DNA from: Epiperipatus broadwayi
Taxonomy: Eukaryota > Onychophora > Udeonychophora > Euonychophora > Peripatidae
Assembly (NCBI GenBank): GCA_028023455.1
Contig: JAQFVV010006622.1
Location: 374,001 to 438,000, forward strand
Direction of reading: 5' to 3'
Length of the DNA: 64,000 nucleotides
Shown: positions 50,880-61,936 of the stretch, in pieces
Layout: every line of letters starts with the position of its first letter
How positions within the stretch are numbered: position 1 is the stretch's first letter
Notes under the pieces: generated by a model
Told to the model about the DNA's origin: nothing
Seen by the model: only the letters and a program-made list of their open reading frames with translations
The model's database searches: none
Position numbers and translations under genes: made by a program

Positions 50880-52010
50880 TTTTCAGGGAGGCAATAATCT
50901 GATGATGGAAATTCACTGCAAAAAATAAGCTTAGAAAAACATTTTTAATGACAATACGTAATGATGTATTCAAATGATTTGGAAAAATAACTAGCCACAA
51001 ACTATTTTCCAACGAAGGATGATCTTCTTAAGTCTTAGTAAGCAACAGGATGTAGCATGCCATTGAAGATTCATTTCATTGGACTCTCAATTGAATGATT
51101 TTTTTTTTTTTGTGACAAATGTAGCAAGCATTTTTAAAAGCTTACCAGACTAATAGAGCCCTAGTCTTATTACTGGACTTAGAATGGACATTATTGGGGT
51201 AAAGCCCTATAGAAAGTCAAACAGATACTCTTTACAATGCACATCCAAATGAATTAAATGTGAAACTGAAAGGTTATAATAAGACAATTGTTGTCATGTT
51301 TGACTTGATCAAAGCATTTGAAGTTAAATTACCAATTTTCAATCACGATGTTATTTCATACACCTTCAAATACTTATTTCATACACTTTCAAATACTTTT
51401 CAAATATAAAAAAGTTTTTGACTTATATAAAATCTCATGAGAAACCAGATCAAGTAAAAGTGACGCAAGTGTTTTGGGCTGTTCTTCAATCGATAATTGA
51501 TGAATTTTCTTTAAGATTTACACGTTCAGACAATTTTCAGAAACATCAAAATTTATTTTATACCTAGACATAATATCAATGGATAGACTCAGGTTAGAAA
51601 TTTTTGAATGGCTTAATTTGGAAGATATGGAAATGCAATCAATTTTCAATCCCGTTCTATATGGAAACAGAAATTTGTTGATTTGATGAATGAGTTAGAA
51701 ACAATAGAAAATGATCCATTTTTGGGCATATGTTTAAAAAGAATGCCGAAGAGCAAGTATTGACTACCTGGAATGCTATTCCTGAAACATTTAATTCTTT
51801 AAAAAAATTAGTGACCGTTATATTATCAATTTTCTCTTCTGCATATGCATGTGAATCGTTTTCAGAAATAAATTTAATTAAAGACAGTTTGACAAATAGA
51901 ATGCCAGATGAATCTAGTTCAGCATGTATATTATTAAGTGACAAAATATGAACCAGATATAAAACATTTGGCATCCAATGTACAACAGCAAAAATCTCAT
52001 TAAATAATAT
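50880..52010 (+). mobile_element. hAT transposase relic, C-terminal half
   Basis: The plus strand carries the end of a GTF2IRD2-type hAT protein. An IIDEFSLRFTRSDNF block is near 51490-51540. KFVDLMNELETIENDPF follows (about 51675-51722). After a frame change come PETFNSLKKLVTVILSIFSS and AYACESFSEINLIKD (51780-51890), the hAT dimerisation motif, then TNRMPDESSSACILLSD. The last stretch, YEPDIKHLAS, continues the family pattern in a third frame. The N-terminal half is too decayed to read. It lies opposite in orientation to the hAT relic at 28885-30712 and is too diverged to be a recent duplicate. The 105-codon minus frame is a shadow. Confidence 0.85.
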
Positions 52011-53838
52011 CTATTTATTTTTATTTCCAAAATATTGTTTTAATTACTATTAATTTTTTACTATCACATTTTATTCAACTTGTGCTCTTCTAAATAAATA
52101 TCGTTCACTTATATTTAGTTTATTTAGAAATTTTGTTTTATAAACTTCTAAAAAATTGCAATAATTAAATTGTTTATATTTTGATTTAATAACTATATGG
52201 CAAGCCAAATCATTCAATAAATATTTTGGGAAATTTTTGGCATGCACATATAAAAAGATTCGACATTACTGGCATACATCAATAAAGTTTGCAATAAATT
52301 TATACATATATTTTCTTTTATCAATCCGGTTTGTGATTTTCTATGATAAAAGTTAAGACAGGCTTAAATAAGTTACTGAAGGAACAATGTTGGAAACAAA
52401 CATTATTTGATAAGCTGATCAACTGTAGATTGGTAAACATTTTCATTCCTTGTTTTTCTCTCTCAAAACTGTCAGACCAATAATAGAATGGCTATGAGCT
52501 GACCATCTATAAACAATCCCAAGTTTGCCTTAGAAGTTCTTAACTACCTGAAAAAAGTTATCTGAATATGAAACCTCAAAACCTGTGTATAGCAAGCAGA
52601 AACGCACTTTCAACAAGTGCGTGCAATGATTCAGGCTATCATGTCTCACCGTATAGCTTTTTTATGGACATTTAAAAGAAAAAGTTGTAAATGATATTGA
52701 ATAATTATTAAAAAAAAAAAAATAGAAAAAAGCTAGTTATATTGTGGCAATTTTATATTTATTCGTGCAAATTGGCGTTTCTCCATAACAATAATTATTA
52801 AAAGTAACAAGACCAAAAATAAATTAGTATTTCATTTATAATTTTAAAAATCTGCCACTCTCCACCAGTTACAAATATTGTACTAAATTTATTTTTTTAG
52901 TCTTTATTACTTATGCATTTTGTTATTAAATGTAGTTAATATCTTTAAATTCATATCATTATAAGAATTGTCTAAAATCAATACGAATTATAAATTATTT
53001 ATAATATAAAACAATGAATACAGATATATGCAAAATACATACAAAGAAATAGGTCTGCCACAATAAAACTTTATCAAATTAACGTGTATATGATACATAA
53101 ACAAAAGCATTGATAAAAATGTTGATAATTATAACGTTTTAAGTATCAGAAGTATTATTTAATAATTCTCTCAAGTAATTTAAGTAGATGAGATATAATA
53201 ATTATAATTTCAGATGCCAAAACAAACAATGACAAAATATTACTAAAAATATTATCAGTTATCCTAATTCCAGAATATCATGATAGCGGTATTTTCTATC
53301 TACTATCGCGGGAAATGGATATAAATAAATGAAATTATTTAGAAAACGCAAAATTGTCACTTGAATGCATCACACGACCAATTATTGTTTTTATTAAATG
53401 TAATCTGCTTATGGCTATAAAATCAACAATATTTTATTTTGAATATATTGAAATTCTTACTACGTATAGCAATCAATCCAGACAAATTTTGGATCAGAAA
53501 TAGAAATCATGGCGACTAAGGAATGGGACTGCCAAATAAACTAAATCAGATTTTTTAAAAACCTCTTCGTAATAAAAATTAAAAACATGGCTTTTGTGAT
53601 GAAAAAAAGCAAAACAAAGACGGTAGAAACTATTTTGATTTTCTAATAGCAGTAAGTGTTTATATTTTATAAAAACAATAAGTTTTATAAGCAAAAATAA
53701 ACTATCAATAAAGAATTTTAAATTAACCGCTTACTTTGTGTTTAATACGGCTGCTCATTAAACTTAAGGTTTTTTCTTAGACAAAATTTACAAGTTTGCT
53801 ATTTAATTAATTTTTTTTTATCGAACAAATTACTCTTA
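52011..53838. other. Non-coding stretch upstream of the TDRD12-like exon
   Basis: No other gene supported. The promoter of the following gene would lie in its right-hand part; no clear TATA, CCAAT or CpG cluster was seen. TTTTTTCTTAG at 53770-53780 could act as an acceptor for a 5' UTR exon. A relatively CpG-containing patch (TAGCGGTATTT, TATCGCGGG) is near 53285-53315. Confidence 0.4.
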
Positions 53839-54831
53839 ATGATATCTGATATGGATATTGTAATTTTGCATGTTGAATATCCTAATTGTTTATGGGTTCG
53901 GGAAATTCCGAATGATATGAGCGACCCAAAGAGTGAAGCTGTGCAATTTCTAAAGTTAAACGAGAGGCTATCAAATTATTTTCATTTAAAATGTATGACA
54001 TCTCAACCCCTTATAATTGGTCAATATTATTTGGTTAAAAATCCACAAACAAATCAATGGTATAGGGCATTATTACAATCAATATCGCTAACACGTGAAA
54101 GCTATACTGCTACATGTTACTTGGTGGATTTTGCGACTATTATATCCGTAAACGAATCTTGTATTATATGTGCTCCGCCAGATTTTATGAATCTTCCTTG
54201 GCAAGCAAAAAGATTTGTATTGCACGGGTTACAACCACTGAGTTTTTTGACAAATTTAGAAACTTTTAAAACCGAGTTGGTACCTGGCATTCATTGGGAT
54301 AAATCCGCTTTTGATTATGTTACAAATTTAATAGGTTCAAACTGTAACGGAAAAGCGGAAGTTACATACGTCGACGAGCCAGGATGCATTCATGCCAAAA
54401 TATATTTAAAAAGAAGTGGTGAGTATTTTTGTATGAATGATGACTTAGTTAATAAAAAGTACGCAATTTTTAGAGCAGACAAAGATTTTATGTCAGTTCA
54501 CATGACTGAATTATGTAAAATTTCTAACTGTATACCACAAATTGAAAAAGTTAATAGCTGGAAAGAATTCAATAATATTGCTCTACATATTCAAGAGAGA
54601 TCTAATTATTACATTTGTAACTCCGCAAGCTATTCTCCTGCATCATCAAGCTATTCACCAGTTAATTTCACATCTGTGGAGACAAATAGGTCTATTTCTA
54701 CGGATTTGGAAAGTAATGATTCTAATTCTTTTCAAGAATTAATGGTCTCATCTTCAAAGCTGAGTGAAGTGAGAACAATTAGAAATTCAACATATCATGA
54801 ACTTTTAAAGTATATTAATTCTATAAAGTGA
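53839..54831 (+). CDS. TDRD12: TDRD12-like protein, N-terminal Tudor exon
   Basis: A 330-codon uninterrupted frame, by far the longest in the window. It aligns from its first residues with the N-terminus of animal TDRD12, a Tudor plus DEAD-like helicase protein of the germline piRNA pathway. Matches: MDIVILHVEYPNCLWV (5-20), QWYRALL (73-79), CYLVDFA (93-99), NLPWQAKRFVLHG (118-130), VPGIHWDKSAFDY (148-160), and MNDDLVNKKYAIF (199-211), equivalent to the VNDDLVAKNYACY-type end of the family's first Tudor region. The Tudor fold spans roughly 55-135. A low-complexity Ser-rich tail (260-320) follows. The helicase and second Tudor domains are absent. The frame ends HELLKYINSIK at TGA, near where family members continue into their helicase linker. 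Donor-like sites occur at 54769 (AA/GTGAGA, phase 0), 54810 (GTATAT) and 54828 (GTGATA). Either this is the 5' coding exon of a longer gene or a truncated, intron-poor paralogue. The ATG at 53839 gives 4 residues before the conserved start, so M5 is an alternative. Confidence 0.85.
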   Translation: MISDMDIVILHVEYPNCLWVREIPNDMSDPKSEAVQFLKLNERLSNYFHLKCMTSQPLIIGQYYLVKNPQTNQWYRALLQSISLTRESYTATCYLVDFATIISVNESCIICAPPDFMNLPWQAKRFVLHGLQPLSFLTNLETFKTELVPGIHWDKSAFDYVTNLIGSNCNGKAEVTYVDEPGCIHAKIYLKRSGEYFCMNDDLVNKKYAIFRADKDFMSVHMTELCKISNCIPQIEKVNSWKEFNNIALHIQERSNYYICNSASYSPASSSYSPVNFTSVETNRSISTDLESNDSNSFQELMVSSSKLSEVRTIRNSTYHELLKYINSIK

Positions 54832-57370
54832 TAGTTGTGTATTAAAGGTCAATTACTTAGGAGAAATCACCAAATATTCTGTATCATGAATATTCGACAC
54901 CTTTGTGTATGGGCTTATTTTTTGTTCAGGACATTTTTATTTAAGTTTTATAGATAATTATTGCTCAGATGTTTCAAAATGCAATTGATTAATTGCAGAA
55001 TATAAAACCAAAATATAACATTAGGAAGTATCAGCCTCAATTTTTCTATTACTTTTTTAGTAGAAATTTGGAGTATAACAAACTTGCATCTGGTTTTTTT
55101 CTTATGCAATCTTCTGCTCTTCACTTGGAACATCCAATTACTATGTTGCAAATATTGTGTAGCAATTTATCTTGAAGAATTCTAGGGATTCAATTTTAGA
55201 CTGTTAAAGCTAATAAAAAGATTCCCAAAATCATTCTGAAGCTACTTTTACTTTATGATAGAAGACACTGTTTTGCTGATGTCATCATGTTGACATTATA
55301 TTGCTCAGGTTGTTATTGTTGGACTTAGCATATTAAGTTAATTATGTAATTATTATCTTATGAGATTATGTGATGATTGAGTATCCATTGCTTCAGATAA
55401 AGGATAGCGATTCTTTTTAGTTAATTGAATTGAGCTTTTTACTGAGTTACAAATTTGATTCAGGAATTACTATCACTTTGATGTTTAAGACATCACAAAC
55501 CATAAAGGATATCACAAGAAATAGATTTTTTGGTGTTTGTGTGGTTAAACAAAACAATGTATATCAATATCAACTTCTCAAAATATGACTAGCTTTTCTT
55601 CAGAACAATCTATTATCTGTTTGATTTTCTGGCTATTTAACAATATATTTTATGGCAATGGGCATCTAGCAATCTCACTGTTGGTCTTCAAATTCTAAGC
55701 AAATTAATTATATCATCCCATGATCCATATTGGAAAATTTTGATCTAGTCACTCTTCAAGTTCATGATTCATATGTATGCATATTTATTTCTTTGCTGGC
55801 CATACATTTTTAAATATCTTCACAAGCATTTATCATTCTAAACATAACTTTTTTTTAGTGTCTACCTCAGAAATCATATTAAATAATATAACTTGAAACA
55901 TTTTGATAATTGTACGAGGAAATAAATATTGCCAACGATTAGGGAAAACTTGCTTTGTTTGATAAACATTCATATATTCTTAGCTGAACTTTCTAAGTTA
56001 CCGGTCTTATGTATGTATTACCCATTGGTTGATTTATCATTCAACATGTGAAAGTTAACCAGAAAATGCTAATTGATAATTTTTGTTTCACAATATAAAT
56101 AATATCAGTTCATTTACATTTAAAAAAATATGAAAATAGTATTATAAAATAAACTAGATACTACTTATAATATGTAATGCAATTCAATAAAAAAAAATAT
56201 ATTTGAAAAAGCAGTTAAGAACTCTTAACTTAATAATGTCATGTTAGTATCATAAACGTTCTTGGTATATTTGAAGCGTGTTTTGCCATCATATTTTTTC
56301 CTGGTTTTTTGCTCTTGTTAAATTTCTTTGAGAATATTTTTATTGATAACATTTAATAGATTTTTTTTTTGACAATTTAATTTTTTTCTTAAATGATTAA
56401 TTTTCAATTATTTTTCATTTGCTAAAATATCAATTTCAGATTTCATAGATATATTATTTTTATTTTGCTTTTTCCAAACATTATTATTTACATTATGAAA
56501 AAAAATTAAATGGCTGCTTTTTAATCATGTTTTATTCACTAAAGATTCATAAATATTATTTGTTTTTCCAAACATATTTTAATGCAACTGATATTCTCAT
56601 GCTAAAAAAAATGAATTTAATCCTTTAGTATTTTGTTAGCTTTGATGTATGTTTGATTATTCTACTGATGGGTGGTATACACATAAAATCAGCATTTTTC
56701 ATAGAATATCTGCCAACTTATTTCAATTCAATAAATGGCCATATTATTGTAAAAATAATAGAAGTACTTTCAACTATTGTTTTACATAATCTAGTAGAAA
56801 GCATGTCTAGGAAATTTTATGGATATTTAAGACCAAAGATAGAACAATTGAACGTGAAAGTACATATGCACGAGTGTTAATTTGGAACACTAAATCATAC
56901 TTATAATTTTGAAAATATATTTTTCAGGAAAAAATCAAGAAACTTTCTTTTATTTTTAGAGACATTTCTCATTTGATTTTTTTTTTTTTTGCTTGATAGT
57001 TAAAATAGTGCTTGAAATTTCTTTATTAGACTGATATATCTACAAAAGTTTTACAGACATTTTTGAACAGTTTATTAAATTAGAACATTTACAAAAGGAT
57101 TTAAAAATAGAACACAATATGCAATACAAAAATTTTTGCTCAATTTACGCAGAAACTATTTATCACAAACAAAATGGCTGTCATTTTATATTAAACTCAT
57201 TTCTTAAAAAAAATATTTTTTTTGGATTATATAATTTTTTATATATTTTTAAAAACAAAAATATTTATTTTGTAAACTTTCTGTGATATATTCATAAAAT
57301 AAATTTATATCAGTAAAATAAAAATCCCTTTTCTTTTCAAAAACTTTATTTTTTTATATCAATACTGAAC
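54832..57370. other. Intron or intergenic stretch downstream of the TDRD12-like exon
   Basis: No helicase-domain exon was recognised. The 75-codon plus frame at 56653-56880 and the frames at 54948-55175 match nothing I know. Confidence 0.5.
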
Positions 57371-57379
57371 ATATATATA

Positions 57380-57652
57380 TATTTATATAATACAAAACTC
57401 CAACGTTTCAACTGTTTTTATGTCCATACAGTCCTTGTCAAGGATCTGCAACAACAATGAAATACATATTTATAAATAAACTTCAATTACATAAATACCT
57501 TCATCTTACATTAATGTATTTTTTAATGTAAGATGAAGATATTTATGTAATTGAAGTTTATTTATAAATATGTATTTCATTGTTGCAGATCCTTGACAAT
57601 GACTATGGACATAAAAACAGTTGAAACGTTGGAGTTTTGTATTATATATATT
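57380..57652. mobile_element. Near-perfect palindrome, ~130-bp arms
   Basis: Centred at about 57516. ACAAAACTCCAACGTTTCAACTG (57392) pairs with CAGTTGAAACGTTGGAGTTTTGT (ending 57640), and CATCTTACATTAATG pairs with the central TTAATGTAAGATG. Arms differ at only a few positions (for example the GTCCTTGTCAAGG and CCTTGACAATGAC blocks). The arm sequence reads TTGACAAGG, ACTGT hairpin ACAGT, then GAAACG, a degenerate hammerhead-like order. No coding capacity. It sits between the TDRD12-like exon and the candidate exons at 57809 and 58631. Confidence 0.85.
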
Positions 57653-57808
57653 TAATATTACTGGAAATCTATGCATGTGCTTTTTACATCATTGTTTCCA
57701 TCTTTCTTTCTAGTTTCAGGAAAGGTAAGTTTTATTTTTCTACGATAAAAATTAAAAATTTTATGATAATTTTTGTGATCAAGTAAATCGATTTTTTTTG
57801 TCTTTCAG

Positions 57809-57914
57809 TTTTTTCATTGTTAACGGAACAGAATTTGCTTTGAAAATTACATCAGAAAAAAATGCGATACTTAACTGATTTGCTTAACCGAATGAATGTT
57901 ATTGAGAGCCGATG
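57809..57914 (+). CDS. Candidate first coding exon (exon A), product unknown
   Basis: Bounded by a strong acceptor (pyrimidine tract ATTTTTTTTGTCTTTCAG, ending 57808) and a consensus donor (GATG/GTAAGT, from 57915). ATG at 57862 opens MRYLTDLLNRMNVIESR and leaves the exon in phase 2 (TG). All three frames upstream of this ATG are closed, so the exon would be 5' UTR plus start. The next candidate exon at 58631 begins with G, making TGG (W) and continuing open. A tiny acceptor-donor bounded segment (57714-57724, TTTCAGGAAAG) lies just upstream. Joining directly to the TDRD12-like exon is possible only through a poor internal acceptor (57855). Not recognised as any family. Confidence 0.35.
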
Positions 57915-58630
57915 GTAAGTTATAATTTTATATATTTTTTAATTATTATTTGAATATATTTTTTAATTATTATTTGAATTTATATTTGTAAAAAATAAAC
58001 GAAAAAATTATTATTGAAACTAACATATACGCAAATCAAAAAAATAGCTCATGATTGTATAAATTTATATCGTGAATTACCTGCATTTTTTGGTATGCTG
58101 TGGGCTTGGGTCCAGATGTCCAGTATATGAATTAGATGATATGAGACAAAGATAAACATATTTTGCAAATATTATGACCTGATTTAGATTTTTCTATAAT
58201 GTCTTGTCTGCATTTTAATAATAATAATATGCAAATGCTACAAGTAAAGATTTTGACAATATATAAATTTAGGCTGATTATACATTACAGCAATATAAAT
58301 TTTAAAGCTGCATATCAAATGCAAAAAGAGGTGGCAGTTGATGGAGCTATTATTAAATTCATGATCATAGTAGCATAAAGCAATATGAGCTTTCAAAACC
58401 TATAAAGATAGGATAAATAATACTACATCACACAGACTCTAAATTACTAACTTATGTACCTCAAGCTTAACTCCATAATGAATTTGATATTTTATTCACA
58501 TTTTATTTTATTTTGTATATAGTAACTATTTTAGTAGTACTTTTTAATAAATTACAAACTGTATTGAAGTTCTTTATTATAATATTCAAATTATACTAAT
58601 TATTGATCAATATTAACTATTTGTTATAAG

Positions 58631-58709
58631 GGATGTTATTAGGGATGACATTTTCATTGCAAACCCCTGTATGGAAATACATTTTGAAGGGCTATTAGGA
58701 AAAAATGAA
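58631..58709 (+). CDS. Candidate second coding exon (exon C), product unknown
   Basis: After TTTGTTATAAG (acceptor-like) the frame reads DVIRDDIFIANPCMEIHF, EGLLGKNER, and meets a GT (AAAG/GTACTA) just before an in-frame TAA. Its entry phase matches the exit phase of the candidate exon at 57809, giving one open frame of about 44 codons. A better donor (CTTAG/GTAAGT) lies further on at about 58746 but would require passing the in-frame stop. Composition is protein-like compared with the surroundings. Unrecognised. Confidence 0.3.
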
Positions 58710-58749
58710 AGGTACTAAAGTGTTCAAATGATGGATTACCTTAGGTAAG

Positions 58750-59080
58750 TGTTATATATCAATTTTTTAGAAATTTTGTAGTGAATTCAACTAACCTACT
58801 AACAGAAATATAATTTTAAGTTGTATGCATGATAATTTTGAATTTATGAAATAATATGAAAATAATTATTAGAAATATTAACTTTTATTCTTTTTTTTAT
58901 TACTTTAAATATCAATGGCTTTTTTTCAGCTTAATTACATTCTTTGGTGTTTTATGTTTCAAACAATATATATTATGTCATTTTTGAATAATACAAACTT
59001 AAGTTATGATAAAATTTGTGGCTTAACATAATTTTTTTAAATATTCAATATGGCTGTTTTGCAAGCGAAAAGATTAGGCT
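58750..59080. other. AT-rich non-coding stretch
   Basis: Nothing supported. Confidence 0.6.
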
Positions 59081-59084
59081 AATA

Positions 59085-60660
59085 ACAGGTATAGTTGTGG
59101 TGAATGAAATAAAACAGAATTGGCAAGGAAAGTTATAGAAGAGAATAATGTTTCAGAAGTATAAAATAATATTTTGATATTATTCTTGTTATTTCTTCTC
59201 AACAATAAGAAGAAATGACGGAATTTTTACTACAAAGAGGGATCTGATGAAATATGGGAAAAGTTTTGCAAACAATTATATAATAATAAAGGACAACAAA
59301 TAAAATAGGATCTATAATTACTACATTTTCTCAATTGCCAAGTATTTTAAATAAAGAAGTGACATACAATTAAATCTATGAAGAAAGGAAAAGTATCAGG
59401 AAATGATGAAAAATATTATTAATATCTTAAAAAAAGCAGGTAAAGAAATAGAAAAATTGTTGGCAAAATTATATATTAAATGTTGAAATGATAAAGATGT
59501 ATTAGATGATTGAAAAAATGTAATAGTAATATTGATACTTAAGAAAGATGATGAATATTAAAATAACAACTATTAATTTTATGCAAACTCTTTACCAAGA
59601 TAAGTAGAACTGTTCTACAATAAAATTCAGATTCAAACCAACTGAAAGAATAAGCTAATCTTAAAAGTGGTATTAATACAGTGGATCATATCCAAGCATT
59701 AATAGAAATTATAGAAAATGAATATGAATAATACTTTGGAGTCATAGATTATGAGAAAGCATTTGACTGCATAAGGTTTTTCACAGTGTTTAACGCTTTG
59801 GATGGTCAATATATAGATCTGGGATATTGTATTCTGAGGGATAATTATCACAATTTAACAGCATTGATTAAATTACATGATGACATTAAAAAGATTAACA
59901 TTGAAAAAGGGGTATAATAGCAGAATTCCATATCTCCAAAATTTTTTACAGCCAATTGCAAAAATTGTTTTATGGATTAAAGTAGACAAGTAAAAGTAAA
60001 CGGAGATTACTGAAATCATTTAGGTTTTGCAGATGATGTGTTTATTTTTGCAACTAATACTTCAGTGCTTCAGAAGGTATTGCTAGACTTATTAGATGAA
60101 AATAAGAAAATAGGAGTAAAGATTAAGAAGTTAACAATTACCCAATATTTTGGCTAGATTATTAATACATATGGAAACAATGGATGAAATTAATCAGAAA
60201 AAAACATGAATATAGTGATTTTGGTAGAAGTAATATTAAAACTAAATAAAGATCGGAAACAATGTCAATAATAAAAGATCAAATTACTCAACAAAGTATG
60301 AAGAGAATATATTGGGAGTAATAAGGTGGAATATTGGAAGAGCTGATGATAGGTGGATAGTTGATGTATTAGACTTGGTCCCTAAAAAGCTGTGAATGAT
60401 GTAGAAAGACTACCTGGGAAATAAATAGATGATATTAGAAAGTTGGATTGGGAAACTAAATTAATCTGGAGAAATCTTGTAATGAATCAATAATAGTTGA
60501 AAATGATGAAAGGAAGGTGATTTCAAAGTCATTGATCCAAATAAATATGCTAAGAATGTTGCTGTTTGGAATTTAAGTAAAAAGAAGAACCTATCAATGG
60601 AGTTTTCTATAAAATGATGAATGCGTTATAAATATGGATTTCAAATGATGGGGCTGATTA
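59085..60660 (+). mobile_element. RTE-type LINE, heavily decayed
   Basis: The plus strand shows scattered RT motifs in the correct order. ARKVIEENN-like and DEIWEKF blocks lie near 59125-59270, and a DWKNVIVI-LKKD block near 59510-59545. VDHIQALIEIIENEYEY and IDYEKAFDCI are at about 59680-59775. A FADDVFIFATN block (the catalytic FADD) is near 60030-60060. C-terminal ILGVIRWNIGRADDRWIVD follows near 60310-60365. Many stops and frame changes. It is older and on the opposite strand to the three RTE relics in 2.9-41.4 kb. Confidence 0.75.
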
Positions 60661-61133
60661 TGTTTTGAGATTATGCCAAATAAATTAATATTTTGATTGT
60701 AACTTAATTTTAAATGAAAGAATATAATGATTCTTATTTAAATTACAAATAAATTTATTTTAAATATATACATAGGTGGTTGTTAAGACCATGATGATAG
60801 AGTTTTTTTGTAATAGATTAAATGCAGCAGTCTTTTATTTGGATTAAACTAAGATTATCGTTTACTTTATTTAGGTAAGAATCAACTTTTAATTAAGCCT
60901 TTGAGTCTATTACTGTTAAAATTTATAGAGCAATTAGATTAAAGAACTGAAACATATTGCTTTACTATTTCATATATAACATTTATCTTCTATTTTTTCT
61001 AGAATTGTTAGTTTCCTATCAACCAAGTTAATATTTTTACTTTCTAACCTCAAACACAATTTTCATGATTTATATTACTTTACATTTTTTTTATAATTTT
61101 TAAATTACAAACTTTATTGCATATATCTAATAA

Positions 61134-61218
61134 CATATACCATTTCCAACCTTCTTATATAGTTTTGGTGTAAAAAATAGTATTGTTAAGTGTATAAGAA
61201 GGTTGGAAATGGTATATG
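61134..61218. repeat. 85-bp hairpin with perfect 26-bp arms
   Basis: CATATACCATTTCCAACCTT... at 61134-61159 is exactly reverse-complemented at 61193-61218. It may be a small MITE, lying between the two decayed LINEs. Confidence 0.75.
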
Positions 61219-61399
61219 TAAATATAGAAATCAATACATAAGGAAAGGAGGAAGAAGAAGAAAATATATCTAGTAAATTATATTTGTCCTAATCTCATTT
61301 TATTTATTTGTTATCTGAAATTTTATTTTAATATCTTGGTGTTAAATGTCCATCTAAAAACATTCTATATTATAAAGCTTCACATTTTTCATTTGACTC

Positions 61400-61936
61400 A
61401 ATCTATATTTTTCTATTCTCTACTTGATCCCTTTTTTCAAAACAAAGGAAATAGATAAGTTTGTAATAATTATCATGGAATATCATTATTATTCACTATA
61501 GCAAAGGTACTTTCTACAATATTGTTGAATAGATTGCTTCCAGATAAATGGGAACCAAAGACTACTTTTGGAGAATCAAGAACTATAGGCATGGTTTTTG
61601 TTGCTAGGAAAATGCAAGAAAGATGTCTAAAATAAAGTGATTTATATATTGTTTTCATTGATTTTGTAGAGGCATTTGATTCAGTTAATAGGAGTTCTAT
61701 GGCATTGTTGGAAATTGGTTGTCCACCAGTATTTTTTCTTATTATACAATTTCTATACTATAAAATGAGAGAAAATGTTATTACTACTGATGAAAAATCT
61801 GAGACATTTGAGATTAAAACTGGTGTTAAACAAGAATGTGCAGTTGCTCCAATATTGTTTTCAATTTTTATGAAAATAGTCTAAATAATATTTTAATTTG
61901 CGAAGCGCAGATAGTTGAAACTTAAATAAATTACGA
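61400..61936 (+). mobile_element. Jockey/CR1-type LINE reverse transcriptase, 5' part (relic)
   Basis: The plus strand encodes the RT in the typical order. A NRLLPDKWEPKTTFGESR block is at about 61528-61580, IGMVFVARKMQERC at 61588-61626, and LYIVFIDFVEAFDSVNR at about 61642-61692. LEIGCPPVFF comes at about 61708, and FEIKTGVKQECAVAPILFSIF at 61810-61870, where the family GVKQGC reads GVKQEC. Occasional stops are present. It is interrupted at about 61937 by the TA-flanked MITE and resumes at 62290. The exact clade (Jockey versus CR1/L2) cannot be settled by eye. Confidence 0.85.

Noticed and set aside
51657-51974. 105-codon minus ORF
   Set aside because: Antisense of the plus-strand hAT dimerisation region.
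56653-56880. 75-codon ORF as a downstream TDRD12 exon
   Set aside because: No helicase or Tudor motif and no convincing splice sites.
58116-58160. Possible exon TGTCCAGTATATGAATTAG after TTGGGTCCAG
   Set aside because: Joining it to the exon at 57809 creates an in-frame TGA; the exon at 58631 fits the phase instead.
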